This document shows, piece after piece, positions 1 through 10,300 of a stretch of DNA of 64,000 nucleotides. The notes below the pieces were generated by a model. The model was not told the DNA's origin. It saw only the letters and a list, made by a program, of their open reading frames with translations, and made no database searches. A program made the translations under genes and the position numbers. The stretch's first letter is position 1, and each line of letters opens with the position of its first letter. This DNA is from Parietichytrium sp. I65-24A. Taxonomy: Eukaryota; Sar; Bigyra; Thraustochytrida; Thraustochytriidae. The stretch lies in assembly GCA_012862575.1 (NCBI GenBank), contig BLSF01000016.1:62001-126000 (forward strand), in the 5' to 3' direction.

Positions 1-2
1 TG

Positions 3-761
3 TTCGACACCATGGCACACCAGGATGTAGTCGCTGCGATGAAAAAGTTCCCTGATAACGCTAGCGTGCAGGCGCGAGGATTCGGTGCGCTTAAAGCCAT
101 GTGCCATAACAAGAGCTTTCGAGAGTGCATTAAAAATCTCGAAGGGCTGCGGTTGCTGCTCACTGCGTTTCATAGGCATGCCAACAACCCTTCTGTTTTG
201 GAAATGGCATGCGGGTCCGTGGGAAACTTTTGTGCAACTTGGGAAGACGAGAAACGCAGGTACATGGACAACGGCGTCGGCAAGCTGGTGACGGACTCCA
301 TGAAACGATTTCCTCAGAAATCCGCTGTTGTTGGGTGGGGTTGCTACGCAATAGGTCACCTTGCCGCAGGCTGTCCCGACAACAAAGATGCATTCAGGAA
401 ACTCGGGGCGGTAACCCTCATCGTTTCCGCAATGCGTGATTTTCCTCTCGACGGAGTTGTTCAAAAGTGGGCATGCGCTTCGCTCGGAAACGTTTCCACG
501 GCGAGAAATGCTAACAAGGCCATGAAGCAAGGAGCTGCGCCACTCATCGTCCAGTCCATAACGTGTCACCCTGAGGACAAGAAGTTGCTTCAGTGGGCTG
601 CGTACGCGGTGTCCAACATTTGCAAGCACAACTCAAAACATGGCAGCGCTTTCAAGGAACTCGGAACCAAGAACCTCTTGGAGAGCGCGATGCGGAGAAT
701 CCCTTCAGGCTCCGCGCCTGAATTGCACCGGCGATTAAGATCCGCATTGAACTACCTCTGA
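3..761 (+). CDS. ARM/HEAT-like repeat protein, 5' part outside window
   Basis: The frame is open to the left edge, so the first ATG here (position 12) is probably internal and the gene is probably cut by the window; the visible part is about 250 residues. It consists of repeated units of about 42-45 residues, each with an Ala-rich helix of the type CYAIGHLAAG, CASLGNVST or YAVSNICK, followed by a loop and a second helix ending in a run such as AAPLIVQSI. This spacing is typical of armadillo-like solenoids, which act as protein-binding scaffolds. The last unit ends with LHRRLRSALNYL just before the stop. No catalytic motif is visible. The family assignment is firm at fold level only and the partner is unknown. 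An intron upstream of position 3 cannot be excluded. Confidence 0.7.
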   Translation, partial: FDTMAHQDVVAAMKKFPDNASVQARGFGALKAMCHNKSFRECIKNLEGLRLLLTAFHRHANNPSVLEMACGSVGNFCATWEDEKRRYMDNGVGKLVTDSMKRFPQKSAVVGWGCYAIGHLAAGCPDNKDAFRKLGAVTLIVSAMRDFPLDGVVQKWACASLGNVSTARNANKAMKQGAAPLIVQSITCHPEDKKLLQWAAYAVSNICKHNSKHGSAFKELGTKNLLESAMRRIPSGSAPELHRRLRSALNYL

Positions 762-1014
762 TGCAATGTTTGCGCACTTACTGGGACCAGGAGTGCAACC
801 TATGCAACTCCATCAACTGCCTTCCAGCTTCAGCTCTAGCTCGCAATACTCGCAATACTTACTCCCAATGCACGCTCGCAACGCTCGCACTGCTCGCACA
901 GTTTGCACGCATGCGAAAGGTGGAAAATGGCTCGGAGTCGGTCAAGGTGGTGTACATGCTTAGTAAACTTACTCTCTATACACAACACTCCCACTTTATC
1001 ACACTTTATCTGAA

Positions 1015-1029
1015 CTGACAGTGAATTCT
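1015..1029 (+). promoter_or_regulatory. Recurrent motif CTGACAGTGAATTCT, copy 1
   Basis: The same 15-mer occurs on the minus strand at 37877-37891, and its 13-base core TGACAGTGAATTC occurs again at 36131-36143. All three are non-coding. The flanks do not match, so this looks like a motif and not a dispersed element. Function unknown. Confidence 0.4.
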
Positions 1030-1118
1030 GCTCACTTCCTGAACTAAAGGTGCTGAATTCTGCAAAGACTGCAGCGTCCAGACTCGCTGCGATTCCACCA
1101 TGGGTAGGATCGCAATAC

Positions 1119-1140
1119 GCAGTGCAGTGCACTGCACTGC
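1119..1140. repeat. Perfect 22-bp palindrome
   Basis: The two 11-base arms are exact reverse complements with no spacer, built from alternating AGTGC/GCACT blocks. It could form a cruciform or bind a dimeric factor. Nothing else in the spacer explains it. Confidence 0.7.
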
Positions 1141-2008
1141 ACGTGCTGGGCACAAATCTGGACCCCCCGACCCTACCGTTCCGTGGTGAATCCAGATCAC
1201 TATAAGTTTCCTACCATACTTGCAAACCTCGTTCTTCCCTTCAAGTCATGTCAACTCCCCAGTCTCCCAACATCTCCCAACTTGAGGAATGTCCATCCCG
1301 TCAGAGCAATCTACACAATGTGCTCTTCGGGCACTACGCGCTTGCGTCATGCCCATGCCTTCCTTGAACATGGAACGACAACGACATGACAATGGCATGG
1401 CAATGGCATGGCACTCACATGACATGTGCGGACAGTCACGGCAAGCTTAGTATTTAATTGTTCGCGAAGTCGACTCTTATGAAAATAGTAATCGCTCGGC
1501 GAGAGCGGAGAGTGCGGAGAGAGAAAGTGAGAGCCTGAGGTGAGGGTTGGACACCTTGGCGAGACTCTGGAATCCTACACTAACTAACATATAATTTGTA
1601 CCGGTATATGCATCTGTAAAGGGGGGGTGAGCTGATATACCCGTACCATAGCGCACCGTGAATTAGTTTATAGTTTATAGTTTAGATAAGGCGTTTCTGG
1701 CCGATGAGCACAATAATCTATTGCTCACGTGGCTCGCTGTTCAGACTATTGAGATAATAATGCTGAATAGGAAAGCATAAGCAAGCAAGCACTTGAGAAA
1801 GATACAGTGTAAAACATACTGTTAAGTAACTTACATGTTAGATGAGATACGCCTGGAGGTTCAGGAGGCACAGGAGGCCTCGAAAAGCAGACCCGTAATC
1901 AGTTTGAGCAGATCGTGGACATTCAACACACAGAGCGCGAAGAAGTACACGTAGAAGTTACATTGACGTAAACGGAGGCACAGGACAATTTGGCGGCATC
2001 TGCACACG

Positions 2009-2353
2009 GTGGTGAGGAGGATGAGGGCAGAAGGAATTTCCAACAAAATGCCCAAGGTGGCTCGCCCTGGAATACCGCAGCGGGGCTCGGACTATGTTAT
2101 CCTGAAGGAAGTGGACGACACGGCGGCCAGAAAACCCAAGACGCTCAAGCTCTCCAATGGAGAGTCCGCGCAGTTGGTGAGCGAAGACGGCTCGGGGAAG
2201 ACATACGTCGCCAGGCATCTCCATTTTCCGCCCGGGGCAGGCGGGCGAGGTGCTAGGTCGCTTTCATTGGAAGGCGAGGAGATGCCGGCCACGGTGGTGT
2301 TTGACAACGATGAAGAGGAGGAGATCACCGTGAGGGTCATGAGCGTGTTCTAA
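2009..2353 (+). CDS. Small unknown protein, 114 aa
   Basis: I do not recognise this protein. It starts MVRRMRAEGISNK and has a basic N-terminus and an acidic, Glu-rich C-terminus (DNDEEEEITVRV). A central block, VILKEVDDTAARKPKTLKL, followed by a Gly-rich loop, has alternating hydrophobic residues that suggest beta structure. No signal peptide, membrane helix or known motif is visible. A second in-frame ATG lies at position 2048 and gives a 101-residue protein. It could also be one exon of a longer gene. The protein-like ending and lack of low complexity are the only support for coding. Confidence 0.45.
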   Translation: MVRRMRAEGISNKMPKVARPGIPQRGSDYVILKEVDDTAARKPKTLKLSNGESAQLVSEDGSGKTYVARHLHFPPGAGGRGARSLSLEGEEMPATVVFDNDEEEEITVRVMSVF

Positions 2354-2798
2354 ACGGCGCGACGACGGAGGCGCGAACTCAGCCGTATGCTGGAGAAGGG
2401 TTTCTTTCCTTCTTCTTCGTTAAAATATAATGATAAATGACACCTTGGGAGCAATGGAGGGTCCCGGTTAGATTTGCCATTGAAATGTAGGCTAGAAAAG
2501 CAAAACTTCAATTATCTTTTTCGGTTTTCGATCTTGCTATGCTTTGAAGCCATTTTTCGGCTTGACTAACCAGGTGCGTTGGGGGCAGGAGGTTTGCATG
2601 TGATACCACAACCAATCATACAACCAATCATCGAAGAGTGAATCCAAATTTTCACTGGGTCAGCGACAAAATAGCTGACTTTGGCGCGCACTGTGCGAAA
2701 GCAACCGGCATCGACGGGCCCGACGCCAGCCGGAGACAGCTCCAAACGAGCAAAGAACATCCCGATTCCACTAATTCATAGTCCCGATTCGCCTCGTG
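2354..2798. other. Intergenic spacer between convergent genes
   Basis: I see nothing gene-like. The stretch separates the 3' ends of the small unknown gene (plus strand) and the P-loop kinase-like gene (minus strand). It is AT-rich near 2420-2560. Confidence 0.5.
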
Positions 2799-3353
2799 TT
2801 ACCGCGCCACTGTCAAGGCCAGAAAAAGTTGCTCGACTTCTTCGCGACTGTGAACGACATACACATGTTGGTCCTCGCGCGCTGTGGCGAGGATTCCCCT
2901 TATCTTCTCCCTGGACCTGGAGTAATTTCGAAGAAAGTAATAGACGACGCTGTCGTCGGTGCACGACAGCACATTCCACAAGCTCTCCTGATTCCCGGCG
3001 CTCCACAGCCGCTCTTGAGTCCACTGCCTTCGCGCCGTCCTCCACAGCAGCTGCATGAAGTTTGTCCAAAACGGCAGATCAATCCAAATCAGCACATCCA
3101 TCTGACCCAGCACGCAAGCCCTATTTCCATCCACCACACACCCATTCCCGCCAGCCTTCTCCACGGCGTCCACCACCTTGTCATCGAGCTCCTTCCCGGA
3201 AAGCGCCACCCAGTTCGGCTTGAACCGCAAATCGTCCACCTCGATGCAATCTGCGCCGCTCTTCTGCGCCAGCCGCTTGGAGAGCGTGCTCTTGCCGCTG
3301 CCTGAAAGCCCAAACACCTGCACGTTCATCCCGCGCGACCGCGGCGAGACCAT
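2799..3353 (-). CDS. P-loop adenylate-kinase-like NTPase (FlaR/topology-modulation type)
   Basis: The protein has 184 residues and begins with an ATG at 3353. Near the N-terminus is a Walker A motif, GLSGSGKST (about residues 15-23), after the beta strand VQVFG. Next come a putative substrate segment (EVDDLRFKPNW) and a Walker B-like strand with acid, CVVDGN, then VLIWIDLPF. This order and the short length match small bacterial-type adenylate-kinase-like proteins annotated as topology modulation or FlaR-like, whose substrate is poorly known. An Arg-rich lid is suggested by LWRTARRQW. The C-terminus has VYVVHSREEVEQLF, a pattern common at the end of this family. Substrate is not determined. 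A GTACTCGAG half-motif lies about 165 bp upstream of the start. Confidence 0.75.
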   Translation of the reverse strand: MVSPRSRGMNVQVFGLSGSGKSTLSKRLAQKSGADCIEVDDLRFKPNWVALSGKELDDKVVDAVEKAGGNGCVVDGNRACVLGQMDVLIWIDLPFWTNFMQLLWRTARRQWTQERLWSAGNQESLWNVLSCTDDSVVYYFLRNYSRSREKIRGILATAREDQHVYVVHSREEVEQLFLALTVAR

Positions 3354-4074
3354 GGCTACACTCGTCTGAAAGGTCTCAACAAGCGGCGTCTACACAGCTC
3401 CTCGACATATATTGCATGCTTCAAGCTCGGTCTTCACATACCTTCGCGCCTCGCAAACACCGCATAAACTTCAGACCCAAAGACCCAAAGACCACAAGAC
3501 CATCGATGGGTGTACTCAGTACTCGAGCTTGAACAACAGAACAAACAGAACAGAGCTCAGGATTACTGAATTATACCGCAACTTGTTCAATGAAGATAAG
3601 ACAGAATGTAATGTGTCTCTCTGTCATGCCAGACCTGATCCTGTGGGGTTTTGGGTCTTTGCTGATTGATTACTGCGAGGCAAGTGTGTATGTGTGTGTG
3701 TGATTCAGACGGGGAGTCGGGAATTCAGCGAACGAGTGTGAGTTGCGAGAGTTCGGTTTTGGCGTTCGATTGGATTTGGGTTACGATTGGGAAAAGGCGA
3801 TGGAACCGATAACGATCCCGGGCTGACAGTGAGGCTGGACAATGCTGGAATTCGGTGTCGTGCGCAAAAGTTCAACAAGACAGGGGGCAAAACGCTGTTA
3901 GATGCTTTTGGAGCGGTGAAAAGACATCTTTGAGGCATTGTGAGCCTCGTGCACTGACTTGCACTTGCCCGTCTCGTGCCGTCTCATGTCTCAGCGCCTT
4001 GAGCGTGTCAAGACACAAACCCCAAACACCCTTCTCGGACTTCGAAGACGAGAACCGCAAAACACCAGGCCAAG
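3354..4074. other. Intergenic spacer between divergent genes
   Basis: It carries the upstream regions of the kinase-like gene (minus) and the LITAF-like gene (plus). It holds CAGTACTCGAG at 3518-3528, a partial copy of the palindrome described elsewhere, and a short TG run near 3685. I see no gene. Confidence 0.5.
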
Positions 4075-4332
4075 ATGAGCACGCCAATGGCACACAAACA
4101 CGGCTCCGGAGCTCAGACCCCACAAGCAGCTCCAGCGGCACAGATGTGCCCGCACTCCATGGTTCACGAAGAACTTAAAGTTGGGGCTTGTGCCTTGATC
4201 GCTTTCGTTATTCTTCTACTGTTCTTCTTTCCCCTGTGCTGGCTGCCGTTCGTGATGAGCAGCTGCAAAGATAGGGTTACGCGCTGCAATACGTGCGGGA
4301 TGATTGTCTCGGAGACAAGCGGTTCTTGCTGA
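4075..4332 (+). CDS. LITAF-like (SIMPLE) zinc-ribbon membrane protein, 85 aa
   Basis: The protein has a short Pro/Ala/Gln-rich N-terminus, MCPHSMVHEELKVG, a hydrophobic stretch of about 23 residues, CWLPFVMSSCKDRVTRC and a final CNTCG. LITAF domains have a zinc ribbon split by a membrane-embedded hydrophobic helix, with CWLPF-type residues after the helix and a C-terminal CPNCG-type knuckle. They sit on the cytosolic face of late endosomes and lysosomes. The C-terminal knuckle is intact here, while the N-terminal one reads CPHS where CPxC is expected, so one zinc ligand is replaced or a nearby His takes its place. The length fits a minimal LITAF protein. The start is the only ATG that gives the full domain. 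Confidence 0.7.
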   Translation: MSTPMAHKHGSGAQTPQAAPAAQMCPHSMVHEELKVGACALIAFVILLLFFFPLCWLPFVMSSCKDRVTRCNTCGMIVSETSGSC

Positions 4333-4397
4333 AGGATCTCTTGCCGAGACCATGTTGACAAAAGTTCCAAAATGAACATATATAATTACATAAGATC

Positions 4398-7300
4398 TTA
4401 AAAGTCCGCTGCGTAAGATTTTCGAAATCCTCTGTCTGCAGCACCAGGTCGATGCCGAGGGCTGCTATCATCAAGGGCATATGAAGTTCGAGTTGGAGGG
4501 GAAGGGTCTACGCCGCTTTTGCGGATGAACTCTGCTTCCAAGGCCCTGTCCTGATCGCCATCATCATAGTGGATGTCGTACGTTCCATCCGAGTTCACGC
4601 GCGCAATCTTCCCCTTGAACCACTTGCTCTTACGCTGGAATTTAGCTTCGATTCTGTCGCCTCGCGAAAATGACGTTGTCCCTCTTGCAGGACTGCTGAG
4701 ACGCCCAGTTGGCCGCCCTTGGCCGCGTCCAGCAAACCCGCTCCCATTCCCGCTCGAAGCACGAATTTTGCTACTCTCAACCCTGCTTTCAAAATCGCCA
4801 TCGTCATACTCAATCGCAAAAGTATTGTCTCGATTGACCTTGCTGATTGTCCCTTTGAAGTACTTCGCACCTCCCTTGAAGCGAGCTTCCACCTTATCAC
4901 CGACTCTGAATGACCCACCGTCATCTTCGCTAGTTTCGAACCCACTTGTTGCGCGAGGCGACGTCCTCGTGGCACTTCCAAGAGAGCGCACCTTGGATTT
5001 GGACACTCGTCTCTCTTTGTCTCCGTCGTCATAGTCGATATCATAAGATCCGTCAACGTTCACTCGTGTGACTGTGCCTTTGTACCACTTGGAACCGCCC
5101 TTGTACTTGGCTTCGACCTTGTCTCCGCGCTGGAGTTCGTCGCCCTCCGTCTCTGATGGCGAAGCGCTGCGCCTCTTTCCTTGAGGGCTATTCTTTACTC
5201 CGCCACCTCCAAGCGAACGAACTTTGGCTTTCGCGACACGCCTCTCTTTGTCGCCATCGTCGTAGTCGATGTCGTACGATCCGTCCACATTGACTCGAGA
5301 GATCGTTCCCTTGTACCATTTCGCGCCGCCTTTGTACTTGGCCTCAACTCGGTCTCCTTTCATCAGCTCGCCGCCATCTTCGGAAGTGAAGTCATCGCCT
5401 CCAGGCCGACGCGGACTGCGGGACCGAGAGATGCGAGAGGACCCCCCGCCGAGCTTGCGGATGCTTTGTTTCGGAACCCGCCTCTCTTTGTCTCCGTCAT
5501 CATAGTCGATATCGCAGGATCCATCCACTCCAACTCTTGTAATTGTGCCTTTGTACCACTTGGAACCGCCCTTGTACTTGGCTTCGACCTTGTCTCCGCG
5601 CTGGAGTTCGTCGCCGTCCGTCTCTGATGGCGAAAGGCCGCGTCTTTTTCCTTGAGGGCTATTCTTTACTCCACCACCTCCAAGCGAACGAACTTTGGCT
5701 TTCGCCACACGCCTCTCTTTGTCGCCATCGTCGTAGTCGATATCGTACGATCCGTCCACATTGACTCGGGAGATCGTTCCCTTGTACCATTTCGCGCCGC
5801 CTTTGTACTTGGCCTCGACTCGGTCTCCTTTCATCAGCTCGCCGCCATCTTCGGAAGTGAAGTCATCGCCTCCAGGCCGACGCGGACTGCGGGACCGAGA
5901 GATGCGAGAGGACCCCCCGCCGAGCTTGCGGATGCTTTGCTTCGGAACCCGCCTCTCTTTGTCTCCGTCATCATAGTCGATATCGCAGGATCCATCCACT
6001 CCAACTCTTGTAATTGTGCCTTTATACCACTTGGAACCGCCCTTGTACTTGGCTTCGACCTTGTCTCCGCGCTGGAGTTCGTCGCCGTCCGTCTCTGATG
6101 GCGAAAGGCCGCGTCTTTTTCCTTGAGGGCTATTCTTTACTCCACCACCTCCAAGCGAACGAACTTTGGCTTTCGCCACACGCCTCTCTTTGTCGCCATC
6201 GTCGTAGTCGATATCGTACGATCCGTCCACATTGACTCGGGAGATCGTTCCCTTGTACCATTTCGCGCCGCCTTTGTACTTGGCCTCGACACGGTCGCCC
6301 CTTTGAAGATCAGCTGCGTCTTCGGAGTCATCTGCAGCACCACCTCTGCCTCTACCTGGGGAAGTCTTCTTAACGCTCCGAATTTTGGAAGCTATCACCC
6401 GACGTTCTTTGTCTCCGTCAGCGTAGTCAATATCATAAGTTCCGTCGGCGTTGACTCGAGCGATCTTTCCTGCATAGTATTTCGCCCCCCCTTTATACTT
6501 GGCCTCGATTGAATCGCCCCGTTGAAAATTGGTCCCATCGGAAGACTCGTCCACTTCAGCTCGAGGTGAACGCGCACTGCTTCGAGAACGGCTTTGAAGA
6601 CACTTGACATCTTTGCTAGGAACTCGTCTTTCTTTATCTCCATCATCGTAGTCAATATCGCACGAGCCATCGACATTCACGCGAACTACTTTGCCCTTGT
6701 AGAATTTGGAGCCACCTTTGTAACGCGCTTCCACTCGATCGCCGACCCGAACCTGAGCAGGTGCGTCAGACTCCGCATCACTCGTCTCGGGCTCCATTGC
6801 CTTTATATTAGCCTCAGTCACGCCAGATTCCTTGTCGCCATCGTCGTAGGCAATGTCGTACGTTCCATTTGAGCGCACCCTGGTAATTTTTCCCTTGAAA
6901 AACTTGCGACCGTTCTTGTATCGAGCCTCGACTCTTGAACCTTCACGAAGACGACTTTGGCCATTCTTTGGAGAGCTGCCCATCGAGCGGGCCCCTACTT
7001 TGCGAATTTTTCCTGCAGCAACGCCGCGCTCTCGGTCCCCATCCTCGTAGGCAATATCGAAAGTGCCATCCGGATTGGATCTGGTGATCTCACCCTTGTA
7101 GAATTTAGATCCGTTCTTGTACTTTGCTTCGACCTTGTCGCCAACACTCAGAGCACTGCCGCGTGAGGAGGACGCAGATTGACCGCCCAAAGATCGGACG
7201 CTCTCTTTACGAACTCTCCTCTCTGAGTCCCCATCGTCATAGTCGATATCAAAGGTTCCATCAGCATTTACTCGACTGATTTTACCCTTGTAAAATTTGG

Positions 7301-10300
7301 ACCCGCCCTTGTATCTAGCTTCAACGCGGTCGCCTCGAGAGAATTCCGCCGAGTCCGAAGACGACTCGTTTGACTCCACAGGAGCGTTCAACAGTCGAAT
7401 ATTTTCCTCCAACACTCCCCTCTCCCTATCCCCATCGTCATAAGCTACGTCAAAAGTACCGTCAGCATTCACACGGGTCACTTTCCCTTTGTATAGCTTC
7501 CGGCCATTCTTGTACCTCGCCTCGACACGGCTGTTCACTTTGATAGAGGACTTCCCTCCTCGATCGCGTGACCCAGACTTTCTTGGGGATTCTTTTCCGC
7601 CGCCTAATGGTCTGATATTTTTTCGCGGCACTCGTCGCTCCTGGTCTCCATCGTCATACTCGATGTGGAAGGTTCCATCCACGTTGACTCGAGAGATCTT
7701 TCCCTTGTACAACTTTGCGCCTCCTTTATATTTCGCCTCGACTCGATCACCGACTTGAAGACCAGCTTCGCTCTCGCTACCCTCAGATGCGGAAGCAGAA
7801 TTTTCTGCTGCCGAGGAGAACTCATTGCCGTCAACGGTTCGCATACTGGAAAGCTTGACGCCGCTCTCTCTGTCTCCATCATCATAAACAAGGTCATACG
7901 AACCATCCCCGTTGACTTTGACGATTTTGCCTTGGTAAAACTTGCGTCCGCCTTTGTATCTCGCTTGCACTCGGTCCCCTCGGGCCAGCTTTGGACCGCT
8001 CCTTCTCTCTCTGCCACGCCGTGGGGAGCGAGACCGCGAAGAAGAGCGAGACCGCGATTTGGAGTTTCTTGAGGATCTTGTTTTCTTGTCTTCTTGCAAT
8101 TCGCGAATGAGAGACAGTTTGACGTTCTTTTCCATATCTCCGTCGTCATATAAAATGGCGTAGCTTCCGTCCGCATTTCGCTTCGTGACTTCGCCTTTGA
8201 ACCACTTCAGCTTGCCCTTGTATCTTGCTTCGACACGGTCGCCTACGAAGAACTCTTGTTCTTCTTCACTATCATCATCCTCTGAATCGCTTCGCATCTT
8301 TTTGCTTTTGGATCTCGGATTATAATCCTCGTCTTCAGAGTCGTAGCAGAGGGTTGCGTAGGCTCTCAGGAATTGCGGCTTCGAGACATAATATTGGACA
8401 CCGTGGCCTTCCAGGTACTCTCGGACCTGCTCCCGAGAGGGCAAGTCCTTGCTCTTTCGGCTTCTAGGGATGCTTTGAAAAGTGGGCACCACGGAGTTCA
8501 TAGGTAAATGGCCTTTGCTGCCCGGGCGTTGGGCCTTTTCAAATGCAACCTCGACTCGTTTTACAACATGGCGGCCCATGTTTGCAACCGAAGCTAACGG
8601 GGATTTTGCTCTTTCCGACTTCCTCGGAGTTTTAGACTTTTTGGAACGTCTTCGTGATCGGCGGCGGTGCTTTGGCGATCTTGACTCAGATGAGTCACTC
8701 GCAGACTCACTCGAACTCGACGACGATGTTTCACTCGAGTCGAAAGATCTACTGGAAGACGAGAATGACGAGCCAGAAGATGAAGAAAGGTCGGATTCGT
8801 CCTCCGAATCTTCACTGGAAGATTCGGATGAGTTACTCAAAGAGGAGGAGTCAAAACGTGAGCTCTCGGAGTCCGAGCGATTGCGCTTACTCCTTTTGGA
8901 GCGATGCTTGGACCGGCTGCCGCCCCTTTTGCTCGATTTTGCTTTTTTGTACTTTCGATGATGCTTTGTGCCCTTCCTCCTTTTCTTGCTGGATGATAAA
9001 TTTTCGAGCTTGTAAGTCATCGGCCATTGCGATCGAACCTCCGGAGCAAGAGAGATCTTGTGTGTCGGGCTGAGAGTCTTCACGAAATCAGCGGGCCTAC
9101 TCGTGAGTTTGATCTCGCGTTGCCGCACAAAATAGGCAAACGCTCGAACAAACTCAAAAACATCGATTGGAGAAGCGCTGTCGAGACCCTGAAGTCTCAA
9201 ATACTGACCGAGCTCGACGGCGGATACACGCATTCCGGTTCGGCAGAGGGCCCTGGCAGCCTCGTGCCTCGTGAGTTCACCAGCGCAGTCTCTGTCTGCC
9301 TGATCAAAGAGACGCTTTAATCGCGCGAAGTCTTCCGCCTGGACATCTTGGGACAGTGTACGAGCCATTGGCCGCCTACGTGTTTTGAGAAAAGCCTTGA
9401 CACCGGCTGATTTCTCAGAATCTGTTTCATTTTTAATCCAAAGAGCGAGGTCGCTTTGATTTCCATGCCTACCTGTTGGTGTGCCCCCACCTCCGAGCTG
9501 CTGCATTGCAATTCTACTTTGCTGGGTATCTAACCATTTTTGATAATCTTTATTTTCGCGACAGTGTATGTGACCGTCAGGGCCAATAATGAGCTTGCTG
9601 TTCCCTCTTTCCTCCCCATCGTTGAGGTTAGCCTCCTCGCCGCCACTGGCCTTGTCCGCGCGCTTTGTTTCTACGAAAAAGGCACGGACAAATTGTGGAA
9701 AGGTCAGACTCGACCGTTCCGGATCCCCGTGAGTTCGAATCCATTCGTGCGCCTCCTCCGTGGAGACCCTGTAGCTCAGCATTTCCAAAGCGCCTTGGAC
9801 GCTCCCAACGCTCAAAAGTCCGCTTTTATCTGCGTCCTGCTTGTCGAAGACCTCTTTGAGATTTGCGACGAGCATGATTTCGTTTTTCTCGAGAACATCC
9901 ACGACGTCATCCATTTGATTGTCTTGCGCGCCGTGGTCAATCACCTCTTGCTTCCGCAGTCTTTCAATCCCTGAAATCAGCTTTTGAAGGTGCATAGGAT
10001 GGTGAATACCAACCATTTCTTGCAGGTCCTGAGTATTCAATTGCAGCAGCATCGCCCCGTTGATACTTGCTTGCTGAAAGTTGTACTGATAGGAGGGAAG
10101 GTCGCACTCACGATCCAGCCACTGGAGGACCTCTCGTACTTTCCAGTCTCGGACTGGAATAGATGTGTGGTCCTTTGAGCGCCGCGCAGAAGGGCTGAGC
10201 GACGCCGAGTGCCTGAATGTCTTGGAGAGGGATGTTCGCGCCATTGGAGACTCTTGCCGCCGAGCTGAAAGAGAACCAAACGAAGCAAATGTAGCAGCTA

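Larger units (their letters stand above)
762..2008. other. Intergenic spacer, 1.25 kb
   Basis: No convincing gene is present; the short frames here have no protein-like composition. The spacer holds a perfect 22-bp palindrome (1119-1140), one copy of the recurrent motif CTGACAGTGAATTCT (1015-1029) and a stretch of AT-rich sequence around 1580-1680. Confidence 0.6.

Noticed and set aside
4573-7166. A ladder of plus-strand open frames opposite the Tudor-like repeats
   Set aside because: They repeat with the same 471-base period as the minus-strand gene and are the antisense shadow of its codons.
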